Positions 47,700-59,378 of a stretch of 64,000 nucleotides of DNA are shown here, piece after piece. Below the pieces are notes generated by a model that worked only from the letters and a program-made list of their open reading frames with translations, made no database searches and had not been told where the DNA came from. A program made the position numbers and the translations under genes. Every line of letters begins with the position of its first letter. Position 1 is the first letter of the stretch. Origin of the DNA: Luscinia megarhynchos (taxonomy: Eukaryota > Chordata > Aves > Passeriformes > Turdidae); contig CM067589.1 in NCBI GenBank assembly GCA_034336665.1, positions 6,334,420 to 6,398,419 on the forward strand, in the 5' to 3' direction.

Positions 47700-49440
47700 G
47701 CAGTTTAGCAATGCCATTGGTCTTGCTCCACCAAACTCAGCCTCACAGCACCGGCTGTGACACCAACCCCGGACCTGGTTCTGACAGAGCTGAGCACCTG
47801 TGCTTGATTCAGACAGGGGGAGCCAGGATCAGGGCTCAGGCGCGTGTTTCCGGAGGCACTTTCAGCTGCCATTTCTTGGTTTAGCCTTCCCAGGTTTGAG
47901 CTATGTGTTTTTCCCTATACAGACCAAAGAAAGGGTTAAACCGAGCTTACCTTTTCAGGATCAGGACAAGACGGTAACTTGGCTGGAAATGGAGCAAGAT
48001 CCAGCCTCCCTTCTCTTCCATCCCATTCCTCTTGCCACCCTGTTTCTCTCCTGCACATCCCACTGCAAAGCTGCTCTGATTGCTCAGTGGAGCTGTTAAC
48101 ACCAATGACAGAAGAGGGGACAACACCCTGTTGTCCTGCTCATCCTTCCCAGATCCTGACACCTGTCAAGGGCAGGAGGGAAGGAACTGAACACAGCTGA
48201 TTTATCCCTGCCATGCTGCAAGACACCTAGGGCTGAGGCCACTGGCTTTCAGTGAGATTCCAGGTCTGTGTTTCCCCTGTATCCACCTCCTGTTTGAAGT
48301 CGAGGGGGAATTGTCCCAAGAGGTGTGCGAAGTTGCTGATTTTATTCTTCCAGTCCTGAGAACAAAAGGAGCACCCCGAGATAGAGCCTCGAGTCTGCTA
48401 AGGCAGTCAAATCCCAAGCGGCGATCACGTTTTATTCACAGGAGGAGTTTTGGGATGGGCTCAGCAGAGACACCCAAAGCTACACAAGGGCCGGTGTTGT
48501 GGTTGGGCACCCGGGAGAGCGGCTGGAAGGCGTGAGACGGGAGAATGGATTTGCCAGCTCTGCCTTCTGTCAGGACACCGGCCAGCCTGCCCCGCGCCCG
48601 TTCCTGCCTCTGTCGCCGGCTTCTTCCTAACGAGGTTTCCAGCTCGGCTGAAGCCCCGCGTTGCTTTCTGGACTACAGCCGTCCAGGGCTGAATGGGACC
48701 GGAGAGGGAGGTAGGGATAGCCGCCGCCATCCCCCGATTTCTCTCCTCCACGGTATTAGGGAGGGTTCGGGTTACACCAAACTAACGTGAAAGAGGGGCA
48801 AAACTCAGGAGGGGGTGCAGAAAATATCGAGAATGACTTATGGAAAGACGGGGGTTATAAACCCTGTGCCGATTATACCTTTGAAAGGGTCGGCTTGTAG
48901 AGTAGAACCCACGGGTGGTGTGTGGGTTAGAGAGGGTTAATAAAATACTCTCCACAGCTCCACTCCACAGTGGGGTATTTTTCCCAGTTATCTTCACTTT
49001 ATCCTTCTTCACCTCTTGGTCTCCATGCCAACAGCCTTGGTCACAGAATACTTCTCAAAACAAACCTCGTTTATTAATTCTCGCTAACCCACAGACCAGC
49101 TGTGGGTCCTACTATAGGCTTGGGGCTGTTTTTAGCGGTGGTCCCTGCGCCCTGTGCAGGAGTTCGTGATGGAAAGTCTGCAAAAGCCATTAGGACTTCT
49201 GTGCTGGGGCACTAGAAAAGCAACGCAGACACCACTCACTTTTCTAAATAAACATTAGCCTTAAAAAGTTTGCACTGCTGACCCCCGCAGTTCTGATTAC
49301 TTGCAATTCTCAGAACCATATTATAAGGCTTGTAACTATTTTTTTTTGGATGGGGGAGGGAGGGGGCGGGTTTCATTCGTTCTTTCCTGCAGCCGTGCCA
49401 CAGATGTACCTTGTGCTCCTGAAACAGCCCCGGGAAACCT
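47700..49440. other. No assignable gene
   Basis: Several open frames without domains. A CpG-rich patch lies near 48560-48740 and tandem TATA-like words near 48857. No transposon edges were confirmed. Confidence 0.35.
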
Positions 49441-49444
49441 CCCG

Positions 49445-49544
49445 NNNNNNNNNNNNNNNNNNNNNNNNNNNNNNNNNNNNNNNNNNNNNNNNNNNNNNNN
49501 NNNNNNNNNNNNNNNNNNNNNNNNNNNNNNNNNNNNNNNNNNNN
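49445..49544. other. Assembly gap (100 N)
   Basis: Exactly 100 N, the conventional placeholder for a gap of unknown size. Linkage across it should not be assumed. Confidence 1.
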
Positions 49545-49689
49545 CAAGGAGCCACATCTTGGCAGCACGGCTGAGGCAGCTGCACTGTTAAGCACTCGTT
49601 GTTCGGGTAATGTAGCTGTGTCCTCCGGCTGCACAATCACCGATTTCCCGCAAACCAACCATTGTCACAAGGTTCATTCGAGGAGGAGT

Positions 49690-50110
49690 GATCCAATGGA
49701 CTGTCACGGCAACTATAATAACATTGAAATAGAGGCGGCAGCAGCCGACTCCGCCCCCTCCTCCCCTCTTCTCCCTCTAAAAACCGGCAGCAACCCGGCA
49801 AAATTCCGCCCCTTCCCGTCGGGGCAGCCTGGGGAATAGCACGGGTACACAGCGAAAAACAAAGCGTGTCGGGCGGGAGGTTGGTTTGTAAAAACTTTCC
49901 CAGAGAAAGCGGCCAGGGGAAGCCCCGAAAGACGGCAGAGTCCCCGTGCCCGCGGGAGGCGAAAATGACCAAAATGCGCAATTTCCAAGTGGTAGCGGAG
50001 CGCGGAGCCCGGGGCTGGGAAGCGGCACCGAGCCGGGATCCATCCCTGCCCCGGGTATGCGGAGGGAGCGAGGGAAAGGGTGCAAACGTAAGGATTCTAA
50101 AGCCCCGGCA
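49690..50110. promoter_or_regulatory. CpG-rich, promoter-like segment
   Basis: Dense CG dinucleotides with GC-box words (CCGCCCC, GGGCGG) near 49755-49885. A possible short first exon starts at ATGACCAAAATGCG near 49964. No transcript can be proven from sequence. Confidence 0.5.
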
Positions 50111-50334
50111 AGGCACCTGTGGGTTGGGCGGTGAGAGCCTCTTCCTCGGCCTGGTCCCGCGCTGGAAATCTGCTTTGCACCACTTGATTTTCCAGGAAAC
50201 GTTCGTTTCCGATTAATTTGCGTTTATTATGTCTCATCGATCCTGCTCTGGTCCTTTCACATATTTTTATTTTTCCCCACGAATTTGGGGGCCAGAAAAG
50301 ATGTTTGAAAAAAGGACCCCTGATTCTGATTATC

Positions 50335-50560
50335 ACACCCTTCCCGCATTCCAAGCACTTGTGGGGCTTCTCCCTTTCATGAGGCTTCTCAACCAGCTCT
50401 GAGCTCTGCCTGGATTTCTGGCTGCCTTCCCGGCACAGGGAGGGCCTTTCCTCCTCGCAGCTCCCTGGGCTGGGTTTGCAGCCCCTCCTCCTGCAGCATC
50501 TCCAGGGCTTTTCTGCCTCCTCAATCCCTCCATACCTTGGGAATGAAAAATCCTGGTTTG
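50335..50560 (-). pseudogene. C2H2 zinc-finger gene, truncated copy
   Basis: The minus strand reproduces the linker of the 63.5-kb zinc-finger copy: [19 protein letters not shown], then [11 protein letters not shown], then [11 protein letters not shown]. It stops inside the first finger near 50340, where the sequence becomes unrelated. A -1/+1 shift separates the glutamate-rich start from the linker. The upstream non-coding flank also matches the 63.4-kb copy (CATTCCCAAG and ACACAAGATGCCCA-type words), so it was a genomic duplication rather than a processed copy. Confidence 0.85.
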
Positions 50561-50689
50561 GAGAAAAAACAAGAAGAGAGCTCCATGAACTAGGAGTTCC
50601 TCCTTGCCCAAGTTCATCTCAGGAAGTCATTGGGCATCTTGTGTGTGTAAGAACATCCCAAACACCAAGATTCAGACCCAAAATCCTCC

Positions 50690-51410
50690 TCTCTTGGTTT
50701 GAAAGACAGGTGTCTGCCAAGAAAGCCTGGAGTCTCTCTCTGAAATGGAGAATGAAAACTCCCTCCCCCCAAATTATTATAATTTTGAAATTAAGGGGCT
50801 CTCAGGCAAAGATATGGGAATAGGAATAACAGTTCTTTACTAGGAAAATTTAAATAGAAATACAGTATTGCAAAGAACAAACCCAAAACACTCACCAAGT
50901 CAGAATACAAACTGACACCCTGTCAGTCAGGGTTTTGGTAGCAGTCCCATTAAATGGTGGCTGCATCCTCCTGGAGTGACAGACGTGGCTCAGTTGAAGC
51001 AGTGGTTCTGTAGAAGGGTGCAGTTTTCCTCTGAAGGTCCAGAGATGAGTGGAAAGGTTTGGTTTTCCTCTGGAATCCAGTGTAAAAAGGCTGCTTCGAT
51101 GTTCCAAATCTCAGTTATTATCTAGGTAGGGAATGCTTGGCTCCTCCCCCTGGGTGGAGCATCTCCCAATGGGATGATGTAATTTTATCAGTCATGCAGT
51201 GGGAATCAATGGCCCATTAACAGATGATATCTTCCTGGAGGGAGGATGGATTGAGGAAAAGATAAAGATGACTGTCCCACCTGATTTTAACAGATGGCCC
51301 ATTAGCCGATAATATCTCCCACAGAGATAAGGATCACTGCTCCACCTGGTTTCAATAGATGGTGATAGAATACATACTTTTGGTCACATTCTGTATTGCA
51401 ACCTATGATA
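50690..51410 (-). mobile_element. Solo LTR, family A
   Basis: The inverse of the LTR at 17224-17883, full length: TCTCTTGGTTTGAAAGACAGG at the left, CTCCCAATGGGATGATG in the middle, CACCTGGTTTCAATAGATGG near the right. It inserted in the upstream flank of the truncated zinc-finger copy. No clean TSD was found (CCTCC versus TGGTT). Confidence 0.85.
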
Positions 51411-51560
51411 TGGTTTTATTCTGAATGTTATTATTCCTTCAGGTTGTTAATAAAAGCTTTCTTTACAACCTTTAAGTTTTAAGCCTGCCTTTCTTTTGCT
51501 CCTAATCCTATCTCACAGCAGGAAATGAGTGTATTGAAATTAGTGAATCAAAACCACTAC
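51411..51560 (+). mobile_element. 3' end of an LTR-C-like element
   Basis: TTGTTAATAAAAGC, TTTAAGTTTTAAGCCTGCC and CCTATCTC follow the order of the last 120 bp of LTR-C copy 3 (TTATTAATAAACTTC, TTTAAGTTTTGAGCCTGCC). It lacks the 5' part and directly abuts LTR-A. Confidence 0.6.
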
Positions 51561-51678
51561 ACCACCTTACTTCTGCAACTTATGCCATTTTAGAAACTTT
51601 GTTACATCTCTCCTGCCTTGACTGAATAGTATTGTTTGTTCTCTTATTCCAAATCCTTTCTGTTTTCTTTCTTCATAG

Positions 51679-52300
51679 GTATCACCAGAACCTGCTCCTT
51701 CCTGAATATGCAGATTGGCCAGGAAAATCCAGAAAGAAAAAGTGGAGGTCAAGGCCATTGCAGAAGGGGTTCCCTTCAGCCAGACACACAGCAGCAATTT
51801 CCAGGAGCTGTTGCTTCTTAGTCCATGGCTTTAAGGATGCTGTGATGGTGCCACAGGAGAAGACCCCCATTGTTGTGCTGGAACAGGTTCCTCCAGAAGA
51901 AAAGGTCGTGTTCCTATGTGCAGGGAACTCTGTGGCACCAGCAGTGGAGGAGCAGGAAGTGGAGGATCTCCAGCCTTGGGATATTTCTGCAAGAGCCTTC
52001 ACCCCTGGTAGAGCCTTCACCCCTGGCAGAGCCTCGGTGAGAGCTGCCAGAGTGCAGAGGGAGGCAGCCCTTCGGACAGGCATCCCTGCTCCCTCAGAGC
52101 CACACTGTGAGACAAACAGCCTCATCCCTGAGGATGCAGATGGGCAGGAAATGCCTGAAAGTAAAAAGGGGAGGCCAGCTGTGTCCAAGGAGCTGTTCCC
52201 AGAGGCAAGTGTCCTGCCAGGAAGTGTCCTGCCAGGAAGTGTCCTGAAGCCACTTGTGTTCAGCCACTCAATATCCCATGCTCTGCCATGGAGGAGGTGA
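51679..52300 (+). CDS. Open exon of unknown gene, with small coding repeats
   Basis: A CTTTCTTCATAG acceptor opens a frame of about 207 codons to a TGA at 52298. Visible features are a basic stretch (KSRKKKW), an acidic hydrophobic stretch (VLEQVPPEEKVVF), RAFTPG repeated twice, SVLPG repeated twice, and a later PEDADGQEMPESKKG block that echoes the earlier PEYADWPGKSRKKK block. Length, base composition and amino-acid-level repeats suggest a genuine or recently coding exon. No family is recognised. No partner exon was identified and it may be part of a repeat. Confidence 0.35.
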
Positions 52301-52574
52301 CAACGGGCCTGGAGGGAGCATGTCCAGGACAGCTGAACAGACTGGCCAGAGGGATATTCTGGGTGCTGGGAGCACCTGGATGTTGGACCAGCCAGCTCCT
52401 GCTGCCTTTTGGTGGTGCCTGAGCAGGGCTGTGATGATGCCAGGGACATTCTGCAGTGACATCTCCCCTGTCTGTCTGGGCATGCGCTCGGTCCCAAAGC
52501 TCACCCTGATCCTGAGTCAATCTCACTCTACGTTGAGACACACTCACGCTCCTGGATTTAATCTCATCCCAGTG

Positions 52575-52970
52575 CCAGACTTGTGCAGCCCCAGAGCCAA
52601 TCTCAAGGCTAGGCCTAAGGCAAATGGTACATTTAGCCTTAACCCCAATTCCAGCTCTAATCTAAAACCCAGCCCTAACTGCAAAGCCCAGCCCCAATTC
52701 CAGCCCCTTGCCAAATGATCAGCTCTAAACCAAATGCCACATTTAGCTCTAAGCCCAAATTCAGTCCCAGCTGCAACTCTAAGCCCAACTCCAATGGCAG
52801 TTTCATGGCCTAAGTGCAGCTTCGAGCGCCAGCCCACACTCCAATGCCAGCTTTAGCTTGACCTCCCAAACTCAGCCCCAATTCCTTCCCTAAGGCCAAC
52901 ACCGTTCTTGGACCTAAGCCCTAGCCACAATCTCTAGCCCAAGCCTGGCTCTAAGCTCAAGGCCACTGTG
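52575..52970. repeat. Degenerate AGCCC(C/T)AAYTCCAG repeat
   Basis: About 400 bp of 12-18 bp words of the type AAGCCCAACTCCAAT and TTTAGCTCTAAGCCC. It ends where LTR-G begins. Confidence 0.75.
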
Positions 52971-52976
52971 ATAAAT

Positions 52977-53873
52977 ATATTACAGTGTTGGCTTTAGCAG
53001 TTGTTAGAGTGAATGCTATGTGTTTTATAAGGTTGAGTTTGGACAAGTAGTTTTGCTAAAGTTTAAAGACCTTTGAATGCGAATGTTGTGTTGTGACACT
53101 AATGTTGGCGAAGAATTGTTGTAATGTTAATATTTAACCAATGAAGGAATCGAAACCAGCTGCACATGCTTGAAAAGGTGGTACAGGGGAGGAACTATGT
53201 TAAAATGTTTGAATATGTATTACATTTTGTAAATGTGTATTAGCCTGATGCAACACCCAGGGGGGCTGGGATTAGTCTCTGCCCCCACCAATTTGGGGGG
53301 GACTGGTGCTGCCCCCATCCCCTTCTGATTTGGGGGGGGCCGGCGCAGTTGCTGTTGTTACAGATGAGTATTGCAATGGTTGGGTCTCACAGTTAAAGGA
53401 TGAATACTGTGAGTATGTTAAAGATAAGTTTTGTAGATGTATAATGATGTTATTGTAATATATCCTCCCATAGTCCTCTTCCCCCTCCCCCTTGTATTGC
53501 TGTCAGATATGGCTCAGGTAGTCGGGGCATTTGGGGAGGGCCAGCTTGTTCCTACACCTGACCTGCAGCCAAGCTGTAAGAAAGTAGCGTTCAGCAATGG
53601 ACAGCAATGAAGGAGTTCACCGACAAGACTTTGGGAGGGCCCGGGGTCATAAAAGGGGCATCCATTCTGTAGGTGAGTGCGTGGAGGTTTAGTCCTGTGC
53701 TCCCAGCGCTGATCTTTCTGCTTACTCAGTCTTTTGTTGTATTTTTATGCTAAGGGTAAATAAACCTCTGAAATTTTGAAAAAGTGAGCATCGTTTTTCA
53801 ATAGTCCTTTAATATATTTTCTTAAGGTTTAATAAACCTTTAAAATTTTACAAAGTGAGTGTCGTTTCTCACA
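52977..53873 (+). mobile_element. LTR, family G
   Basis: 897 bp from TGTGATAAATATATT to GTTTCTCACA. TATA box CATAAAAGGGG near 53649 and two AATAAA signals near 53758 and 53830. The last 130 bp is a 70-bp tandem duplication, each half having AATAAACCT...AAATTTT...AAGTGAG(C/T)(A/G)TCG. A short relative on the other strand interrupts the 59-kb pol. No clean TSD is seen. Confidence 0.75.
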
Positions 53874-54139
53874 CCCTGCACTGCTGGGGTAGGAGGTGCA
53901 TCTCGAAGGGGAGAGGGATGGGGGAAAGCTGGTTTTAAGGGTCTTAATTTACTTCTCATTATCCTGCTCCGAGTTTTTATTGTTTTCTGCCAGAAATCTC
54001 TCCCCTCCCACACTCATCCACAGGGGTTTGGGGCAGTTTCCCTTTTTGGGGGAAATCAAAGCCATGTACTGAGGCTCCTAATTACGGGTAGAAGTGAGGC
54101 TCCAGGGCTTCCCGCTGAGCCGGAGCCAGCGAACACGCA

Positions 54140-54700
54140 GGGCTGGGAAAGGCGTGCCGGGAGCTGCGGAGAACTTTGTGTTTTCAGGCGAATCCTGCCT
54201 GGGGCCCGGGCCCGTTCCAGGCTGTTCCTCATCTGCGGCTTTCCCCTCACACAGCCCGGGGGCCCTGAGAGCGCGGGCCGAGGCTGCTGCCGGCTGCACA
54301 GCCCGCCCCCCGCTGCCATTGGCTGATTCTGCCGTCACTCCTCGTTCTCGCCCGCTGATTGGGCAGAGCGGGGACGAGCCCGGCCCCGGGGCCAAAGGCG
54401 CCGTTGTGGCAGCGTCTGTGCAGGTCCGGGAGCGGCGGCAGCGGCCGGAGCCCGGTGAGGCGGCGGCGGAGCTGGGAGGCGGCCCCCGCGCAGGTGGGAG
54501 CCGCGCTCGGTTCTGCGGGGGCTCGGGGCTCGCTGTGGGCGGAGGGGGCGGAGGGGTCTCCGGCGGGTTCCTTGTGCTGTGCCTGGCCCGTGTTGCCGCT
54601 GGGCTGAGGGCGCTGCGGGAGCGGCTGCCCGCGGTCTCCTTCCCGCTGGGGCCTCGGCAGGAGCCGCTGCCGGAGCAGCGCTGGTTCGTCCCAGTTCCTG
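54140..54700 (+). promoter_or_regulatory. CpG-rich, promoter-like segment
   Basis: Dense CpG, CCATTGGCTGATT and CTGATTGGGC (inverted CCAAT) boxes near 54316-54362, and GC boxes. A CAG/GTGGGAG-type donor near 54491 could end a first exon. Its right part belongs to repeat D. A long open frame across it continues through repeat D and is probably not coding. Confidence 0.5.
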
Positions 54701-54990
54701 TGGGTAGATCAGAGGTGGCTGCCCTGTGCCCGGGGCTGTGCGGGAAAATTGACATTGCCAGAGGTTTGTGTGCACGAAAGAGACAGAGGAGTCCTATAAA
54801 AGTGTCTTTATTGATGAAGAAAGGGAGAAACCCTGCGGCATTTGCCATGGAATCTGTAAAACACAGCCTCCTTTTTTATCCTGATTTTCCCGGCCACATC
54901 TCCCTCTCCGTTTTCCACTGGCTGAGGTACTTGGAAGGTTCAGACATCCCGGTCGTCCTGCTGCATGTCCGTTTTAATATGCACTCCTCC
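54580..54990 (-). repeat. Repeat D, copy 2
   Basis: Near-identical reverse complement of 45878-46290, diverging abruptly at about 54985. Beyond that point, 54990-55150 still resembles the third copy near 62400-62590. Confidence 0.85.
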
Positions 54991-55689
54991 TTTTGTATAA
55001 CATCCGAAATTCCCGGCTCTGTCAAGTGTTTCTCCTTCTCGAAGTTCAGGAATGGAGCAGGATCTTGTCTGAGCTGCAGTCCGTGTCAATTAGTAACATT
55101 TTCTGCCATTGCTTTCTCGTGTACAAGTTCCTGTCCCTATCTCCAAGAAGGTTGCACTCATTGACTTTGTTTTTCCTTCCTGGGTCCTCTTTGATTTGGG
55201 GATTATTCTCAGTGACCTCATTCCCTGTTCTTTTGTAGCCGTTTCTGGATCAGGAGGCCTGGCTGCCACCTGCATCCCCTTGCTCAGCTGCTGAATGAGC
55301 TGCACTCAGCAAGGTGTCGTGTATGGTAAAAAGATGAGAGCTGCTGGCAGCACATCAGAGGAGGAACAACATTCGTTTTTACCCATGGTCTGGCAGGGAA
55401 CCACGAAAACGTGTCCCATTGCCATCCTTTCCGCGCTTGAGCTGGTACACGAACTACTTTCATGTTTCCTTTGTTGCCTGTTTTGCTTTTGTTCCATTGT
55501 CAGGTATTTACAAACAGCAGTTTGAGTAATTTAATTTTCCACAAATTCCTCCTCCTTCTGTTAATAGATAATCTGATCCCCTCCCGTGGTGAAATATCTC
55601 ATTCTTCTATTCAGTGGATTGGTCAGCAGGAAGGTCAGGAGCTGGAGCTGTCTAGTTTGATATTATTTTGAGGATTGATAATATATTCT

Positions 55690-55795
55690 TGAGTACATAA
55701 TAATAATAATAATAATTGTAATAATAATAATAGCAGTAATAATAACAATAATAGTATGAATGTTAATTGTAATAGTAATAATGATAATAATATTT
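55690..55795. repeat. (AAT)n microsatellite
   Basis: Imperfect AAT trinucleotide array of about 100 bp with scattered interruptions. Confidence 0.9.
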
Positions 55796-55799
55796 AGTT

Positions 55800-57980
55800 T
55801 TTAACCTAATTATGCCACTCAAATTTTGGGTGGATTTTCTGTCTTCTGATATGTATTTGTTAGGGTTCTCAGGGGCTGGTCAGTGTTGTTGTAGGATTTG
55901 TTATGGTGGCTGTTCATTTTTTCCCCATTTTTGGGTGCTCTGTCCAGCCAGGGCTGCATCAATTGACCACTTTAATTAAATCATCAAATACTTGGATTCC
56001 CAGCTGATTTCTCTGGACTAGCAAAAACATTCTTAGTGTTTTTGTGCTCTAATATGCCCTGTGTAACCTAGACAGTGACAGCACATGTTGGAGTGGGGAG
56101 TGGAATGATTGCCCCACCTTTTTTTTCGTGAGCTTTTCACAACATTCTCCATTTGCTGTTTCCCTTTACAGCTTAACCAATTTCTGTTGCAGTCAGATAT
56201 CCTCACTATGGGCTCTGCCTTTAGCTGTGCAAATTCCATCTGTGCAAGCAGGCAGAGCTTGGGGTGAGGGACAGAGGGAATCACCCCAATTCCTCCCCTA
56301 GGCAAGAAGACCCTGGTACATTGTCCACACTTTGCCCCAGAGGTGTTAATTTGCATTTCTAAAACTCCTCTCCTGGGTGTCTGGAACCCCTGCTTCTGTT
56401 CAAGAGCAGCTATTGGATGACTCATATGTGCCCCCCCACAATCAGGGTTTTTATGGGTTACTATTTTTTGGTTTTCGTTTCCTTTAAAACTTTAGCATTC
56501 CATAAACTGTTTATGCATTCAGGGTCACTTTTACAACTCTTCTAGTTTTACTAGTTGCATCCTAAAATGTGAACACCTGTAAAACTGATACTGAGATTTG
56601 CAATCTCTAACAGCCACTCACAAACACATGAGCTACAAAAAATTCCAAAGGAATCAAAAGATTTTTTCTACAAAAATTCTTCTCCTAGGAGTTGATTCTA
56701 ACACCCTGACCCCAAACCTAACAGAAAATATAAAAGTGGGATTATTAAGAAATATTATTCTAATGGTGTAGTCTTGTCACTGAAACTGTGAGCAAAACAA
56801 AACTTTCCAACAATATCTATAGTGTTGAGAGTCAAGGCATTACTTGATTCTTGCCAGGATATGCCACAGAAACGATTGCATCCACACATAGCTCATATGT
56901 GCAGAGAAATCATTCAATGACACGTGAGTTGTACTAGATTTTACTAAAACTTTATGCAGTCTGAACCCATTGAAATGCATTGCTTTAATGTTAATTAGTT
57001 TCAAGTAGTGTAATTGTCACTATTCGGTTTTCTATAGGGCCCGAAATTCTTTGCCTCTCATGTTTATTTGGTCCCCACTCCTGAATTTCCTTCTCAGCCT
57101 TTTCCAGACCAGGTGTCTCCAGCTGTTCCTTGGCGTAGTGTCTGAGTTTTCCTTGATGTTTCCTGATGGTCGATGATGTTCTGTTTATGAATGTTATCTT
57201 TGTGGGTATCTTTTGGGCATTTCCCACTCTATTGAGATGTTAAACTCATCTCTCTTGAGTGGTGTAACATCCGTTAAAAAAACCCTTTAAAATTTGTTTT
57301 CCCAAGGCAAAGGCAAACAAAGCCTGAGTAGAGAAAGAAAATTTAAAAAAATTTAATCTAGGTATATTTTCCAGCACCAGCCCTGTTTTTTTGTGATTTT
57401 CTAATCCCCCCCAGCCCAGTGTGTGAGTGTAACTGAGAACCAGAGTGGAATTGTGCCCTTGTGTTCCCCAGCAGCTGTGGCAGTGCAGGCACAGAAAGCA
57501 GCCAAGCTGCAGCAGTGGCAGCAAGGATTTGCCCCAGGGGCTGGAGATGCCAAAGAGGGTGCCCAGGCAGAGGATTTGAGCAGAGGATGTGTGGACAGGC
57601 GCAGGGGCTGCCCCCACTGTGGAGCCCTGGCTGCTGCTGCTGCGGTGCCTTCAGTGCAGGCTAAGTGGGGCCTCCCGTGCTGCTGCTGCAGCCAGGAAGT
57701 GCAAATCTGCGGGGCTGGAGAGCCCCTGAGGCCAGGGTGAGGGGTCCCCCCGTGCTGAGCTGTGCTGGGGCTGTTTCTGTGCTCAGGGACACTTGGGATG
57801 GGCCACGGCACTTGGCCACCAGTGGTGCTTCTCTGCACTCCTTAGGCAGGACCCGATGTCCTGGTTGGGTGTTGGGAACAGCAAAGTGCCAAGGCAGGCT
57901 CTGTGCCAGCCCAGCTTCGTGTGGGAGAGATGTCACAGGAGACAGGATTGTGGCCACAGACTGGTTGAAATTTACATCCC
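55800..57980. other. No confident gene; possible 3' part of the minus-strand ERV
   Basis: It lies downstream of the minus-strand integrase, where env and the 3' LTR would be expected. Short minus-strand frames (56033-56425, 56991-57227) have no motif I can assign to an envelope protein, and no LTR edge was found. Confidence 0.35.
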
Positions 57981-58880
57981 TTATCTCCACCCTCCCACTA
58001 GGTGGAGAATTCCTGGGTAAGGAACTCCAAACACCAATTCCAAGGGAGATAATTGAATATCTGCCCTGGGTCTGGCTCTTATTCTTGCCAAAGCCAATGG
58101 CAAAAGCTGTACCTGTGGCATCTTGGTTTGTATCACCACATTCCAAAGCAGATTCTTTATGTCCCCATTCATTCTTTCTAGCTGACCTGGGGTCTGGGAA
58201 TGCCAGGGCTTGTGTTGGTGCCATTGTGTTTCTAAAGCAGCCATAACCCCCTGAAGGACTTTTCCCGTAAAATGAGTTCCCCATCTGAGTCTGTTGCTTC
58301 CACATTCCCTTATCTTGGAATGATTTATTTTAGAAATTCTTTAATAAGTGATCCAGTGGTTGCTGAAAAGTTCAGAATTACTTTTGCTGCCCTGTTAGCT
58401 GCCAGGCTGCCACCAGCAGATATTTGAGCCTTCCTGCTCAGGGCATTTCAGTGCCAGGCTCTTCCAAGCACACACAGCTCCGCCGGTTGAGCTGCGGTAG
58501 CTGCGCTTGCTCTAATTCCCTTTCCTTAATCAGAGCCTCTCTTGGAATTATTTTCCCTTCTCCTGCCCTTGCAGACCCACCCATAAACACATTTTGTTCC
58601 TCAGGCCAGGGAATGTCTCCTCAATCTCTCCTGTCCTGGCTCTGGAGCTCTGTCACTGGAATGCAGCCATGGGTTTGTTCCCAGCCCCTGTGCAGGCTGT
58701 TCAAACAGGAGGCTGGGTTAAACTCTTCCCCTGTCCTCAATTCTAAATCCTCCTGTGCCACTGAACAAGTTTCATTCTGTAATAACCGAGCACTGCTCAT
58801 CCATGGAGAGGCTCTTTTGGTTATCGAAGGTTTACCTTGGTGCCAGAGTTGAACAACAGGAGATTCTCCTGCCATCAGTT
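57981..58880 (-). pseudogene. Gammaretrovirus-like pol: RNase H to integrase remnant
   Basis: Minus-strand reading shows the end of RNase H (a degraded FMGGSA-type version of the catalytic FxDGS motif near 58590, with the Asp lost). Integrase follows: DSDG near 58285, GQLERMN near 58175 (the Glu-bearing motif) and LPLALARIR near 58100. Several frameshifts and stops (for example before DSDG) disable it. The motif style matches class I (gammaretrovirus-like) ERVs. It continues the pol seen at 59.4-61.1 kb. Confidence 0.82.
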
Positions 58881-59005
58881 TTGGGCCTCAGGTGCCATTT
58901 AAGCTTTGGCTCCACAATTCTGTAGACAATGAGGTCACTCTGGCCACTGGATTAAACATTTTAGCACAAGAATTCCTTTGGCATGGCCCTGTGTAACATT
59001 CACAT

Positions 59006-59378
59006 TGTGAAAAATAAGTTCACTTTCTTGGTAAATTTTAAAAGGTTTAATAAAAGACAATAAGAGGCAAACAATAAAACAAAAGGTTATAACAGCTGGG
59101 TGCTTGGCCTTTAGCCAAGAGCACACCCTAACTCAGAAAACACTTCCTTAAATGCATCAACCCGTTGCATATTCATAGATACTTATGCATTATTCAAAAT
59201 AATTCCCCCCAACCTGTAATTCAACATTTTTTCTTTCCCTGTGGGTCTGGTGTCCCATAATTCAAGAATGTGCAGTTTCCTGATTATCTTTTCTTTTTTA
59301 CCATTCTCTGAGTTAGTTACGTGAACAAAAGCTTTTTACATGACGGTGTTATAGTCCAGGAAAAATATATTTATCACC
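59006..59378 (-). mobile_element. Short LTR, family G-like, inserted in pol
   Basis: On the minus strand it begins GTGATAAATATAT, like LTR-G. It ends with CTTTTATTAAACCTTTTAAAATTTACC and a TTTTTCACA terminus resembling the LTR-G end. Pol sequence occurs on both sides. The right edge is clear, the left edge and TSD are uncertain. Confidence 0.6.

Noticed and set aside
54094..55164. 356-codon plus-strand open frame
   Set aside because: It runs through a CpG-rich segment and the antisense of repeat D, which contains TATA and AATAAA signals on the other strand. Its conservation in the other D copy reflects near-identity of the repeat, not coding.
56033..57227. Envelope gene of the minus-strand ERV
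   Set aside because: The position is right but no fusion peptide, heptad, CX6CC or membrane-span pattern was identified.
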